A DNA stretch of 64,000 bases from Anaerolineae bacterium (GCA_023384355.1 JAHDWL010000013.1:1-64000), one strand, 5' to 3'. Shown: positions 51,610-59,913, counted from the stretch's first letter. The notes: generated by a model not told the origin, from the letters alone. A program made the numbers and translations.

Positions 51610-52482
51610 ATGGAAAAACCAGGCCGCAACGACCCCTGCTATTGCGGGAGCGGAAAGAAATACAAGCAGTGCCACATGGCGGCCGACCTCGCTGCTGACC
51701 GCGAACAACGCGCCTGGGCCGATGCGGCGCGCGATTTGCGGCTGGCTATCTTCGAGTTCGCCGACGATGAACGCTTCGACGCGGAGGCAGGTGTCGCGGC
51801 TGCCCATTACTGGAATAACCTGTATTCGGCCGAGACTTTCACCCAGATGAGTCCGCCGGAGGCCGAGCGCTTCCTGGACTGGTTTGCGTTCGATTACCCG
51901 CTGCCTGATTCCGGGGACAGGGTTGTGGAACTCTTCCGAAAGGAGAAGGGCGACAGCCTCTCCACCCACGAGGTCGAATTGCTCGATAGCTGGGCGGCCG
52001 GCGCGCCGATGGGCGGGTACGAGTTGACCGGCTACGACAGGCAGACCTTGCGGCTGAAAGAGGTCGCCTCGGGGGAAATGCTGGATATTTATGAGCCGGC
52101 CGGCCACGGGGCTGCTCCCCTGGGCGCCATTATCCTGGGGCGGCCGGTGGCGGTGCAGGGGCATTACGAGTTTTTCTCCTTGCCTGCCTACATCCCGCCC
52201 GGCGAAGTTGCCGATCTCCACGAGAAGATCGCCGCGGCACAAGCGGCCGACGGCTCGGCGAATCCGGCTGATTTCATGCGTCGCCACAACGTGTTGCTCG
52301 TCCACCACGCGCTGGAACAGGCGAAGATAGCCGGACGGCCGCCGGTTTCCTGGCTGGATCCGCGACACGCGCGGGACGGCATGCAGCAGCGCCAACGCCA
52401 TCAGCGTGTGCGCATCAAGGGGCCATCAGGGCAAACAGAAAACGCGCCGCAACAAGTCCAGGCCCATCGTAAGGCGATCTGA
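51610..52482 (+). CDS. SEC-C motif protein
   Basis: A 290-residue soluble protein. The N-terminal SEC-C zinc motif is complete: NDPCYCGSGKKYKQCH at residues 7-22 (Cys10, Cys12, Cys21, His22), the element that in SecA contacts SecB and ribosomes. The remaining 265 residues have no recognised domain; FLDWFAFDYPLPDSG and HEVELLDSWAAG look like a conserved helical unit of SEC-C proteins of unknown function. The C-terminus is polar and basic. It ends five bases before aroA, so the two are likely co-transcribed. Confidence 0.78.
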   Translation: MEKPGRNDPCYCGSGKKYKQCHMAADLAADREQRAWADAARDLRLAIFEFADDERFDAEAGVAAAHYWNNLYSAETFTQMSPPEAERFLDWFAFDYPLPDSGDRVVELFRKEKGDSLSTHEVELLDSWAAGAPMGGYELTGYDRQTLRLKEVASGEMLDIYEPAGHGAAPLGAIILGRPVAVQGHYEFFSLPAYIPPGEVADLHEKIAAAQAADGSANPADFMRRHNVLLVHHALEQAKIAGRPPVSWLDPRHARDGMQQRQRHQRVRIKGPSGQTENAPQQVQAHRKAI

Positions 52483-52487
52483 CCGTA

Positions 52488-53834
52488 ATGACATCTTCGA
52501 AGCAAGCGATTGTCAGGTGTCAGGCGACGCCGCTCAGCGGTGTGGTCACGGTGCCGGGCGATAAATCCATCAGCCATCGCGCCGTCATGCTGGCCGCACT
52601 GGCCGAGGGAGCCAGCACCATCCGCAACTGGCTGCCGGCCGGGGATACCCTGGCCACGCTCGATATCGTTCGCGCCCTCGGTGTCGCGGTTGAGGTCGAC
52701 AAGCGTACCTCGCATTCGTGGGATTTGCGCGTCGAGGGTCGTGGGCTGCATGGCTTGCGCAAGCCGGGCGGCCCGCTGGATTGCCGTAACGCCGGCACAG
52801 CCATTCGGTTGTTGGCGGGCATCATGTCCGGCCAGCACTTTCCGTCGGTGCTGGATGGAAGCGAGCAGCTCCGCAAGCGGCCGATGGGCCGCGTGACCGA
52901 GCCGTTGCGCCTTCTGGGAGCGGATATCAAGTCGGAAGAGGGCCGCGCGCCGCTGACGATACGACCGGCCGCGCTGCACGGCATTGAATACAAAATGAAT
53001 GTCGCCAGCGCGCAGGTGAAAAGCTCCATCCTGCTGGCCGGGCTGTATACCGATGACGCGATGCGGGTCTATCAGCCCGGACCGGCGCGGGATCATACCG
53101 AGCGGCTGCTCATGGCGATGGGGACTATCATCTCGCCGTCGCAGGACGGATGGGTGACATTGGGCGATGCGCCTCCCGGCGGTCGTCGCTTGTTGCCGCT
53201 GAATATGACCGTGCCGGGCGATTTCTCGTCGGCCGCGTTTCCGATGGTGGCTGCCGCCATCGTGCCCGGTTCACAGATCACGATCCGGCAGGTGGGGGTC
53301 AACGGCACGCGGATCGGCTTGCTGGAGATGCTGCGATCCATGGGCGCGGACATCACAATCAGCAATCAGCAGGTGACCGGCGGCGAGTTGATCGCCGACC
53401 TGACAGTCACCTATAGCGCGCTCCAGGCTTCCGACGTGGGCGGCCCGACGGTCGTGAAGGCGATAGACGAGTTGCCCGTGTGGGCTGTGGCTGCGACGCA
53501 GGCCTCGGGCAGCAGCACCGTTCGCGACGCGGCCGAGTTGCGCGTGAAGGAAGTAGACCGGATCGCCGTGCTGGCCGAAGAGCTGCGACGCATGGGCGTG
53601 GCCATGGATGAACACGACGACGGCTTCACAATACACGGGCTGACACCCTTGCAGGGCAACACAGTGGATAGCCACGACGATCATCGTCTGGGCATGGCGC
53701 TGGCGGTGGCAGGTCTGGCGGCCGAGGGGACGACCATCGTGAACGATGCAGCCTGCATGGCCGACAGCTTCCCCGGCTTCGTCGAAACGATGCAGCGCCT
53801 CGGCGCGTCGATCGAGTGGGCTGCCACCTCCTAG
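52488..53834 (+). CDS. aroA: 3-phosphoshikimate 1-carboxyvinyltransferase (EPSP synthase)
   Basis: The shikimate-pathway enzyme that joins phosphoenolpyruvate to shikimate-3-phosphate, 448 residues. Motifs are VPGDKSISHRAVML (substrate-binding Lys/Ser), LDCRNAGTAIRLLAG (PEP/glyphosate loop), GDFSSAAFPMVAAA, ELRVKEVDRI and DHRLGMALAVAGL. In the PEP loop, the residue after the arginine is leucine where class I plant and enterobacterial enzymes have proline; leucine there is common in other bacterial classes. No other shikimate gene is nearby. Start ATG 52488 fits the family. Confidence 0.96.
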   Translation: MTSSKQAIVRCQATPLSGVVTVPGDKSISHRAVMLAALAEGASTIRNWLPAGDTLATLDIVRALGVAVEVDKRTSHSWDLRVEGRGLHGLRKPGGPLDCRNAGTAIRLLAGIMSGQHFPSVLDGSEQLRKRPMGRVTEPLRLLGADIKSEEGRAPLTIRPAALHGIEYKMNVASAQVKSSILLAGLYTDDAMRVYQPGPARDHTERLLMAMGTIISPSQDGWVTLGDAPPGGRRLLPLNMTVPGDFSSAAFPMVAAAIVPGSQITIRQVGVNGTRIGLLEMLRSMGADITISNQQVTGGELIADLTVTYSALQASDVGGPTVVKAIDELPVWAVAATQASGSSTVRDAAELRVKEVDRIAVLAEELRRMGVAMDEHDDGFTIHGLTPLQGNTVDSHDDHRLGMALAVAGLAAEGTTIVNDAACMADSFPGFVETMQRLGASIEWAATS

Positions 53835-53852
53835 GAACGCCTGAACAAGCCG

Positions 53853-54524
53853 ATGCTCTACCTGGTCTCGACGCCCATCGGCAACCTCGGCGACATCACC
53901 TTGCGCGCGCTGGAAGTCTTGCGCGCGGCCGATTATGTTGCCAGCGAGGATACGCGCAAGACCGGCCTGCTGCTGAAGCATTTCGACATCAAAAAGCCTC
54001 AAATCGCCTTCCACGAGCACAACGAGGAAAAAGCGAGGCCGCGCATTATCGGCCTTGTTCAGGCCGGGCAATCGGTCGCGGTTGTCTCCAACGCCGGCAC
54101 GCCGGGGATTGCCGATCCCGGTTACACGCTGGTCAGGCGCGCCATCGACCTTGACCTGCCGGTGACGATGGTCCCCGGCCCTTCGGCGCTGGTCATGGCG
54201 CTGGTGCTCTCCGGGTTGCCTTCCCACAGCTTCACCTTCCGGGGCTTTCCGCCGCGCAAGAGCGGCAAGCGGCGCACTTTCCTTGAGGTCGATCGCGATT
54301 CGCCGCACACGCTCGTCTTTTACGAGTCGCCTCACAGACTGCGTGATTTCCTGGCGGACGCGCTGGCGGTTTACGGCGACCGACCGGCGGCCGTGGCCAA
54401 CGAGCTGACCAAGATGTTCGAGTCGGTACGGCGTGGCGCTTTGTCCGAATTGATTGCCCAATTGGAGGGGACGGAGCCGAGAGGGGAGTATGTGGTGGTG
54501 ATTGAAGGGGCAGTGGATCAGTGA
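53853..54524 (+). CDS. rsmI: 16S rRNA (cytidine-1402-2'-O)-methyltransferase, short form
   Basis: A tetrapyrrole-methylase-fold enzyme of 223 residues that methylates C1402 of 16S rRNA in the decoding centre. [47 protein letters not shown] and [15 protein letters not shown] are all intact, as is FYESPHRL. The usual C-terminal helical extension (about 50 residues in the 270-290-residue form) is absent: the protein ends soon after GEYVVVIEG, and its stop lies inside the repeat block beginning at 54511. The catalytic domain looks complete. Confidence 0.93.
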   Translation: MLYLVSTPIGNLGDITLRALEVLRAADYVASEDTRKTGLLLKHFDIKKPQIAFHEHNEEKARPRIIGLVQAGQSVAVVSNAGTPGIADPGYTLVRRAIDLDLPVTMVPGPSALVMALVLSGLPSHSFTFRGFPPRKSGKRRTFLEVDRDSPHTLVFYESPHRLRDFLADALAVYGDRPAAVANELTKMFESVRRGALSELIAQLEGTEPRGEYVVVIEGAVDQ

Positions 54525-54768
54525 TCAGTAGGACAGTATTCAGTGGGCGTTAATCAGTGGGGTGGTTCGTCAGTGGGGTGGTTAGTCAATGGTTATGTCA
54601 ATATACGGCATGGGTTGACGTCGATTATCTGAATACTGCCCCACTGCTCTTCACTGAACACTGACCTACTGCTCCCCACTGAAAACTGACCTACTGCTCT
54701 TCACTAACACTGACCTACTGCTCTTCACTGAACACTGACCTACTGTTCTTAACTGAATACTGAATACC
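54511..54768. repeat. CAGT/ACTG mosaic repeat, copy B (between rsmI and rlmH)
   Basis: The left half has CAGT units at 7-8-base steps, including TCAGTAGGACAGTAT (54525-54539, identical in copy A) and two 16-bp units CAGTGGGGTGGTT(C/A)GT (54555 and 54571). A centre of about 45 bases is not repetitive. The right half has ACTG units in the opposite orientation, including CTGAATACTG at 54629 and 54753. The block fills the whole gap between two convergent rRNA methyltransferase genes. Confidence 0.9.
54644..54768. repeat. Tandem array of 25-bp units within copy B
   Basis: Five contiguous units begin at 54644, 54669, 54694, 54718 and 54743. The common unit starts CTGCTCTTCACTGAACACTG and ends ACCTA. 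The third is 24 bases, and the fifth is diverged. There are no unique spacers. Confidence 0.9.
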
Positions 54769-54771
54769 GCA

Positions 54772-55251
54772 TCACTTATGGTACGGCTCGCCGTGGAGGA
54801 TGGTGAAAGCGCGGTAGAGCTGTTCCAGCAATATCACGCGGGCCATCTCGTGCGTGAAGGTCATGCGGGACAGCGACAGCCGGTCATGGGCGGCCGACAC
54901 GACAGCGGCGTCAAACCCGACCGGCCCGCCTATCAGAAAAGCCAGTTGCCCATGTGATTCCAGCCGGGTTTGCAGATAGGTCGCCATTTCCGGGCTGCTC
55001 ATCTCGCGCCCCTCGGCCGACATCAAAATGACGTGCGCGCCACGCGGCACGGCCGCCAACAACTGCTCTCCCTCGCGGGCTACAGCTACGGCGTCGGGCA
55101 ATGACTTGCCGACCGCGTCTTTAACCTCCACCAGTCTGATATCGGTGTAGTTTCTCAGCCGTCGGGCGTATTCTTCCTGCGCGTCCAGCCAGTGACGCTC
55201 GCGCAGCCGGCCTACGGCGGCGACGGTGACGTGTCCAATAGAGCGAGGCAT
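54772..55251 (-). CDS. rlmH: 23S rRNA (pseudouridine-1915-N3)-methyltransferase
   Basis: A SPOUT-class methyltransferase of 159 residues that methylates pseudouridine 1915 in helix 69 of 23S rRNA. The fold's knot region is visible in AFLIGGPVGFD, and the C-terminus SRMTFTHEMARVILLEQLYR plus GEPYHK is diagnostic. Length matches the family. Its stop codon lies three bases beyond the repeat block, and it is the last gene of a minus-strand run of three. Confidence 0.96.
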   Translation of the reverse strand: MPRSIGHVTVAAVGRLRERHWLDAQEEYARRLRNYTDIRLVEVKDAVGKSLPDAVAVAREGEQLLAAVPRGAHVILMSAEGREMSSPEMATYLQTRLESHGQLAFLIGGPVGFDAAVVSAAHDRLSLSRMTFTHEMARVILLEQLYRAFTILHGEPYHK

Positions 55252-55272
55252 GGCCGTGTGGGCCGGGGTCGG

Positions 55273-55761
55273 CTAATTCAGGCGGCCGAGCAGGGCGGTT
55301 CTGGCCCATGTGGCGGGCAGATACAACGGCGCGCCGGCCAGCGCCCGGTCGTAGGCGTTAATCGCCTGATACGGTTGTCCCAATTGCTGATAGGCCCGGC
55401 CGAGATTGAAGTAGGCGTAATGGGGTGTGTCGTATCGCGGCGCGATAACCGCTTGGGCCAGCCAGGGGATGGCCTCTTCAGCCCGATCCAGATCGATGAG
55501 GTAAGCGCCGATGTCGTTGTAGGGGTTGCCGAAAGCCGGATCGATGGCGATGGCCTTCTCGCATTCGGCGATTGCTTCCTCATAACGATCCATCATGGAG
55601 TAGGCCCAACCCAAATAGGTGTGGGCTTCGGCCGTGGGAAAGGTGGCGATCGAGCGCCGGTAGAGGGCTATCGCGTCGCCCAGTTCGCCATGAAGCTGGT
55701 GACGATAGGCGCGGTCAGTCAGGATGAGCGCTTGATCGCGCATCAGGTCTTGGTCTTCCAT
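55273..55761 (-). CDS. Tetratricopeptide-repeat protein
   Basis: A 162-residue protein of four TPR units. Helix pairs include GELGDAIALYRRSIATFP, AYSMMDRYEEAIAECEKAI, LDRAEEAIPWLAQAV and QLGQPYQAINAYDRALAG. There is no signal peptide or catalytic domain, so it is a soluble adaptor. It lies 21 bases before rlmH and 34 bases after the membrane gene on the same strand, so the three are probably one operon. Confidence 0.88.
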   Translation of the reverse strand: MEDQDLMRDQALILTDRAYRHQLHGELGDAIALYRRSIATFPTAEAHTYLGWAYSMMDRYEEAIAECEKAIAIDPAFGNPYNDIGAYLIDLDRAEEAIPWLAQAVIAPRYDTPHYAYFNLGRAYQQLGQPYQAINAYDRALAGAPLYLPATWARTALLGRLN

Positions 55762-55795
55762 AGAGTTGTAGTTTAACGCCTGTGGCGGTTGGTGT

Positions 55796-56917
55796 CTAGC
55801 GGGAGATCTGTCCGGCCTGCCTGCTCGTTGTATTCAGCGCGGTGGGCGACAGGGAGCGATCGGACGACCACGGCGCGTAGGGGGCCATGGTCAGCATGGC
55901 CAGGGATATCAGCTCCTTGTCGTAGTTGACCCGCCAGCCGGCAAAGTCGCGCCAGCATTGCTCGCGATCGGGCAGAAGGGGGACGCCTTGCGACTCCAGA
56001 TAACGACAGGCTTCCTCAAATTCATCGCGCTCGATGGCGATGGGATCCGCGGGAGCCGGATCCTCGCTGTGGGGCATCTCGAAGAATATCGCGATCTGCC
56101 GGAGCGCCAGGTAGCCGCTGCGAATGCAGAACGCCGCGCGTGGCTCGCGGTAGGTGTCGACAGTTGAGAGGAAGAGCGAGGCGGAGTCGAGGACGACGCC
56201 GGCGGCCGTTACCCATGACAAATCGGGTCGTGGCGAACGGAAGAAGGCCAGCGCTGCCAGCGACGTGTGGCTCTCCTCGATCTCGGCAAACCACACTTGC
56301 CAGTCGGCCCAGAAATCGCGCAAGTGGGTCAGCTCGCCGTTGCGGTGGGAGCGGGCGATGAGTTCCCAGGGCGAGGGCGGCGTGCCGGCGCGAACCTCCA
56401 GCAATTGCACCTGCGTTTCGCGGCGGGTGAAGGCGCTATAGATTGTCGGCAGGTAGGCGATGAGCAAGGCGACCAGAACCATCCCCAGCAAGGCTTCGGT
56501 GAACTCGAAGATCATCAGCAGAGGCGCGGCGTTGGTGAAGCTGCCGAGCGTCAGGAGCGCCGACCCGCTGAGCTTGAGCGACTCAACCAGCGATAGCGGG
56601 CTGATGGCCCAATAGACAGCCATGAAGCCCAGCAGCACGAGCGACATCAGCACAATCGGGATGAAAAAGAGCGAGACCGGCGCGTAGAGCGCCATGACCC
56701 GATCCCGGTCAGCGTAGGTTTCAGCCTTTCTGGCGCGCATGTCGAACAGGCGACGGAACCCGTTGAAAACAAGCTGAAAAACGAGGACGCGGGCCGGTCG
56801 CGGCAGGACGAAAATACGGATGCCGGACAGCACCGTATAGGTGACGAGGGAGATGCCGCCCAGAAAGACGGCAAGCCGCAACAGCCAGTAAGCGATATCG
56901 GGTATTCCCATATTCAT
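55796..56917 (-). CDS. Membrane protein resembling a potassium channel with altered filter
   Basis: A 373-residue protein. Membrane segments lie at about 9-38 and 79-105, followed by a re-entrant-like segment (SLKLSGSALLTLGSFTNAAP, 113-132) and a final span that ends IAYLPTIYSAFTRRE. The order span, pore helix, TLGSF, span imitates two-span potassium channels, with TLGSF (123-127) where TVGYG is expected. A cytosolic tail of about 200 residues contains PWELIARSHRNGEL and ends in a variable region. Channel activity is uncertain. ATG at 56917 or 56911 are both possible starts. Confidence 0.6.
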   Translation of the reverse strand: MNMGIPDIAYWLLRLAVFLGGISLVTYTVLSGIRIFVLPRPARVLVFQLVFNGFRRLFDMRARKAETYADRDRVMALYAPVSLFFIPIVLMSLVLLGFMAVYWAISPLSLVESLKLSGSALLTLGSFTNAAPLLMIFEFTEALLGMVLVALLIAYLPTIYSAFTRRETQVQLLEVRAGTPPSPWELIARSHRNGELTHLRDFWADWQVWFAEIEESHTSLAALAFFRSPRPDLSWVTAAGVVLDSASLFLSTVDTYREPRAAFCIRSGYLALRQIAIFFEMPHSEDPAPADPIAIERDEFEEACRYLESQGVPLLPDREQCWRDFAGWRVNYDKELISLAMLTMAPYAPWSSDRSLSPTALNTTSRQAGQISR

Positions 56918-56936
56918 TCCGTGCCGCCGAGCGAGG

Positions 56937-56965
56937 TTGGCTTGATCATGAGTCTAAGCTAGAAT
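56937..56965 (+). promoter_or_regulatory. Promoter candidate for the enoyl-CoA hydratase-like gene
   Basis: TTGGCT, 17 bases, TAGAAT, in the 119-base gap between two divergent genes. Matches are 4 of 6 and 5 of 6, with a leader of about 65 bases. Confidence 0.45.
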
Positions 56966-57036
56966 GTTGCACGCGCAATAAAATGATCGCCGGCGACCGG
57001 GCGACCGCCGGCTGAAGAAAGAGACCTCCCCAAACC

Positions 57037-57834
57037 ATGAACTACTCCGATTACCAGCACATTCTGTTCGAGCGACGCGAGCCGCATATCCTCTGGCTGA
57101 CGCTCAACCGCCCCGAGGTGCTCAACGCGGCCGATGCCCGGCTGCACACCGAACTGGTCGAGGTGTGGAACACGATCAACCGTGATCCTGATGTTCATGT
57201 GGCCGTCATCACCGGGGCCGGGCGGGCGTTCTCGGCCGGAGGTGATCTGGCGTTGGTCGAGAATGCCTACCGGAACCCGGAAGAGATAGGCCGCATTCTC
57301 GACGAGGCCCGCGACCTGGTTTACAACATCCTGCGCTGTGACAAGCCGATCGTCTCGGCCATCAACGGCGCGGCGGTGGGGGCGGGGTTGGTGGTGGCGC
57401 TGTTGGCCGACATCAGCATCGCCGCCGAGAACGCCCGGTTGGGCGACGGCCATGTGCGCATGGGCGTCGCCGCCGGCGACCACGCGGCCATCGTCTGGCC
57501 GCTGCTGGTGGGCATGGCCAAGGCCAAGTATTATCTCATGACGGCCGGATTTGTGGACGGCAAGGAGGCCGAGCGCATCGGTCTGGTGAGCCTGTGTGTG
57601 CCCGACAACGAACTGCACGACCGGGCAATGGGCGTGGCGACGAAACTGGCGACCGGCCCGCGCCACGCTATCCGCTATACCAAGCGAGCGCTCAACCAGT
57701 GGTTGCTGCAGGCCGGGCCGATCTTCGACCATTCCCTGGCGCTGGAGATGCTGGGATTTTTCCATGAGGACATGGCTGAGGGCGTGGCGGCGCTGCGGGA
57801 GAAACGGACGGCGAAGTATCCGTCGAGCGAATAG
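57037..57834 (+). CDS. Enoyl-CoA hydratase/isomerase family protein
   Basis: A crotonase-fold protein of 265 residues acting on acyl-CoA thioesters. The oxyanion-hole segments are present ([13 protein letters not shown] and [18 protein letters not shown]). The usual catalytic glutamate of enoyl-CoA hydratases, in a FGxPE context, is replaced: the region reads [19 protein letters not shown], as in a large subgroup of uncertain activity. It may therefore be an isomerase or another crotonase type. It is the nearest metabolic enzyme to the polyhydroxyalkanoate genes that follow. Confidence 0.85.
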   Translation: MNYSDYQHILFERREPHILWLTLNRPEVLNAADARLHTELVEVWNTINRDPDVHVAVITGAGRAFSAGGDLALVENAYRNPEEIGRILDEARDLVYNILRCDKPIVSAINGAAVGAGLVVALLADISIAAENARLGDGHVRMGVAAGDHAAIVWPLLVGMAKAKYYLMTAGFVDGKEAERIGLVSLCVPDNELHDRAMGVATKLATGPRHAIRYTKRALNQWLLQAGPIFDHSLALEMLGFFHEDMAEGVAALREKRTAKYPSSE

Positions 57835-58005
57835 ATAAAAGCAGATTGAACCTGTTGCCTCAATATGATCCTTGCTGAGAGAATCATCGCCACCTCGAGT
57901 TAGAGTTTCCTGAAAGGGCCAGTAATAAATCTCAATGCGACGGTTGTTTTAACCCCTAAGGCATTACCGATCGCCTTTTCCGTCTGTCACTGTAAATGCA
58001 ACGGT

Positions 58006-58035
58006 TTGACAGTCAATCCCGGCATATGATACTAT
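58006..58035 (+). promoter_or_regulatory. Sigma-70 promoter of the phasin-like gene
   Basis: A perfect TTGACA (58006-58011), 18 bases, and TACTAT (58030-58035). Transcription would start near 58042 and give a leader of about 95 bases. Confidence 0.65.
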
Positions 58036-58083
58036 TCATCATAATGCGCTGCGTCATGAGGGGGCAGCCTCTATACCCTTCCA

Positions 58084-58120
58084 CTTGCCGGTAAACTGCC
58101 GCTTTCTGGTGTCCGGCAAG
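58084..58120 (+). promoter_or_regulatory. Inverted repeat in the phasin leader
   Basis: CTTGCCGG and CCGGCAAG are perfect 8-bp arms around 21 bases. The right arm ends four bases before the AGGAG ribosome site (58124-58128), so folding or protein binding here could control translation. Confidence 0.5.
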
Positions 58121-58136
58121 AACAGGAGTCTATCCA

Positions 58137-58517
58137 ATGACGGATCAGATAGAATTTACGGAAGAAGTCGTCGAGTCGTCCAATTCCTTTCTCAACGGAT
58201 TGCGCCGCGTCCTTATGGCGGGAATCGGGGCAGTTGCCCTGACCCAGGAGCAGATTGAAGATTTTGTTAACAAGCTGGTCGAACGGGGGGAGATCGCTGA
58301 TGGTGATGCGCGAAAATTGATCAGCGACGTGAGTGAGAAACGGAAGCGGATCCTGACGGACCAGCGCAAGAAGGCCGAGGGAGAGTTGGATAAAAGCATC
58401 GAGGGCATACTTTCCCGGATGAATATTCCCACAAAAGGCGAAATCGATTCTTTAAGCCGGAAGATCGTTGACCTGAGCGACAAGGTCGATGAGTTAACCC
58501 GACTCAACGGCCGTTAA
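58137..58517 (+). CDS. Phasin-like polyhydroxyalkanoate granule protein
   Basis: A 126-residue, fully helical protein with an excellent ribosome site. After an acidic N-terminus comes an amphipathic stretch (SFLNGLRRVLMAGIGAVALT) suited to lie on a granule surface, then EQIEDFVNKLVERGEIADGD, a charged coiled coil, and the tail RMNIPTKGEIDSLSRKIVDL. This pattern is that of PhaF/PhaI-type phasins, which coat PHA granules. The second half is homologous to that of the PhaR-like protein encoded next. No PHA synthase lies in the window. Confidence 0.8.
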   Translation: MTDQIEFTEEVVESSNSFLNGLRRVLMAGIGAVALTQEQIEDFVNKLVERGEIADGDARKLISDVSEKRKRILTDQRKKAEGELDKSIEGILSRMNIPTKGEIDSLSRKIVDLSDKVDELTRLNGR

Positions 58518-58591
58518 TCCAACCCGCGGTTATCCGGTCGGCGGCTATAATAGTCGCCCATCCGATTGGTCCGTAAGTCGACTGCGTGTCT

Positions 58592-58620
58592 TTGGCAACG
58601 TATTTGCAAAGGCATATAAT
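58592..58620 (+). promoter_or_regulatory. Strong promoter of the PhaR-like gene
   Basis: TTGGCA, exactly 17 bases, then a perfect TATAAT (58615-58620): 11 of 12 consensus matches. The gene starts at 58660, so the leader is about 33 bases. The phasin and regulator genes are thus separately promoted. Confidence 0.75.
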
Positions 58621-58659
58621 GGGTTATCCTTCAAAGAAAGAAAACCCGGACAGGTTCGT

Positions 58660-59223
58660 ATGCCCGTTATCAAGAGATACCCGAATCGCAAGCTATACGA
58701 TACGGATGCCAAGCGATACATCACGCTGAACGAGATCGCCGCGCTCATTCGTGCCGGTGAAGAGGTTGTTGTGACGGACCATGCCACAGATGAGGACATG
58801 ACGGCCGTCATTCTGACCCAAATTATCTTTGAACAGGAAAAGCTGCAAAAAGGGTTTTTGCCGAAATCAGTCCTCACCAATCTGGTGCGCGCGGGGGGAG
58901 ATACCCTGGGCACGTTGCGTCGCAGCCTGACGTTGCCACTGGATTTGTGGCGCCATGTAGATGAAGAAATTGATCGCCGGGTGCAGGCTCTGATCGCCAG
59001 AGGAGAGCTTGCCAGGGAAGAGGGCGCGCGCCTGCGCGAGAAGTTGCTCTCGCCTATTTTCACCTCTCCTGAATCGCATCAGTCAGAACAGGAGGAGTTG
59101 GAGCAAATGCTCACTGACCGTGGAGTGCCCACTCGTGAGGAGCTTGAGCGACTACATGCCCAGATCGATTTACTTTCGACCAGATTGGACAGCCTTATCG
59201 CCCAGGGTCAAAACGGGGAATAA
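58660..59223 (+). CDS. PhaR-like polyhydroxyalkanoate regulator fused to a phasin-like domain
   Basis: A 187-residue protein. Residues 3-62 are a textbook PHB/PHA accumulation regulator DNA-binding domain (VIKRYPNRKLYDTDAKRYIT, then LNEIAALIRAGEEVVVTD). The rest is not the usual PhaR tail but a phasin-like helical region: TLRRSLTLPLDLWRHVDEEI, VQALIARGELAREEGARLRE and RGVPTREELERLHAQIDLLS. PhaR senses PHA granules by binding them and releasing the phasin promoter, so this protein probably controls the upstream phasin gene. It could also coat granules itself. Confidence 0.88.
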   Translation: MPVIKRYPNRKLYDTDAKRYITLNEIAALIRAGEEVVVTDHATDEDMTAVILTQIIFEQEKLQKGFLPKSVLTNLVRAGGDTLGTLRRSLTLPLDLWRHVDEEIDRRVQALIARGELAREEGARLREKLLSPIFTSPESHQSEQEELEQMLTDRGVPTREELERLHAQIDLLSTRLDSLIAQGQNGE

Positions 59224-59283
59224 TAGATAACCCTTTTCATTTTCCCAACACACGATTTACTGTTACGCAGCACCCATTGCCTG

Positions 59284-59913
59284 ATGATCACCCTAAACGG
59301 CACCATCCAGCGTAGATTTTATTTTCCGGCCGATCCGCTCACAGCCCTCATCTACTTCAGCGACCTGAGTCGGGTCACTTATCTCCTTCCTCATATTTCA
59401 GTCGTGGAGACATATTCCAGCGACAGGGTTCGTATACGCTACCAGACGGTTGAGCTGGGGGCTTATACCATCAATATCTATTGCGATCTGGAGAGCACCG
59501 TCGACGTCGAGAAGATGGAAATCGTTATTGGCCCGATGAACGGTGGCGCGGAAGTGAAGCAGGAGTGCACGCTGAACGCTACGACCGGCTACGGTTTTTA
59601 TTCCAGCTATGCCAAACTATTTCCCGAAGATGATGGCACTGGAATCGATTACAGTTTTCAGTTTCAATCACGGCTCCTGCGGCCGCGCGGGTTAAGCATG
59701 ATGCCCAAGCGTGTTGTAGATCGCATCGCCCATAGCATCTCTTTGGGCCGTGTTGAGGAAATTGCTGAAGGATTTATGGAAAATGCCATTGAGGCATTTG
59801 ATGAATGGTATGCAGACCAGTCCAGAGACCTGGCCCGCCAGTGGTTGGCTGCCAGAGAAAGTGAAATGCTTGAGATCGATCGAAACCAGGGGAAAGTGAG
59901 AAACGGATCGTGA
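59284..59913 (+). CDS. SRPBCC-like protein (DUF1997 type)
   Basis: A 209-residue soluble protein that begins MITLNGTIQRRFYFPADPLT, a helix-grip opening used for lipid or ligand binding. VTYLLPHISVVETYSSDRVR and LESTVDVEKMEIVIGPMNG form the following strands, and the C-terminal helix region is long (VEEIAEGFMENAIEAF). It resembles DUF1997 proteins known in cyanobacteria, but this match is by pattern only. The stop is overlapped by the next SRPBCC gene, so the two are co-translated. Confidence 0.6.
   Translation: MITLNGTIQRRFYFPADPLTALIYFSDLSRVTYLLPHISVVETYSSDRVRIRYQTVELGAYTINIYCDLESTVDVEKMEIVIGPMNGGAEVKQECTLNATTGYGFYSSYAKLFPEDDGTGIDYSFQFQSRLLRPRGLSMMPKRVVDRIAHSISLGRVEEIAEGFMENAIEAFDEWYADQSRDLARQWLAARESEMLEIDRNQGKVRNGS

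Larger units (their letters stand above)
57835..58136 (+). other. 302-base gap before the phasin gene
   Basis: Its first 170 bases hold no gene or clear structure. The rest contains a strong promoter (58006-58035) and an inverted repeat (58084-58120), both listed separately. Base composition drops visibly in GC here and stays lower to about 60540. Confidence 0.5.

Noticed and set aside
54644-54768. CRISPR-like array
   Set aside because: Units touch each other with no unique spacers, repeats are not palindromic in the CRISPR manner, and no cas gene is present.
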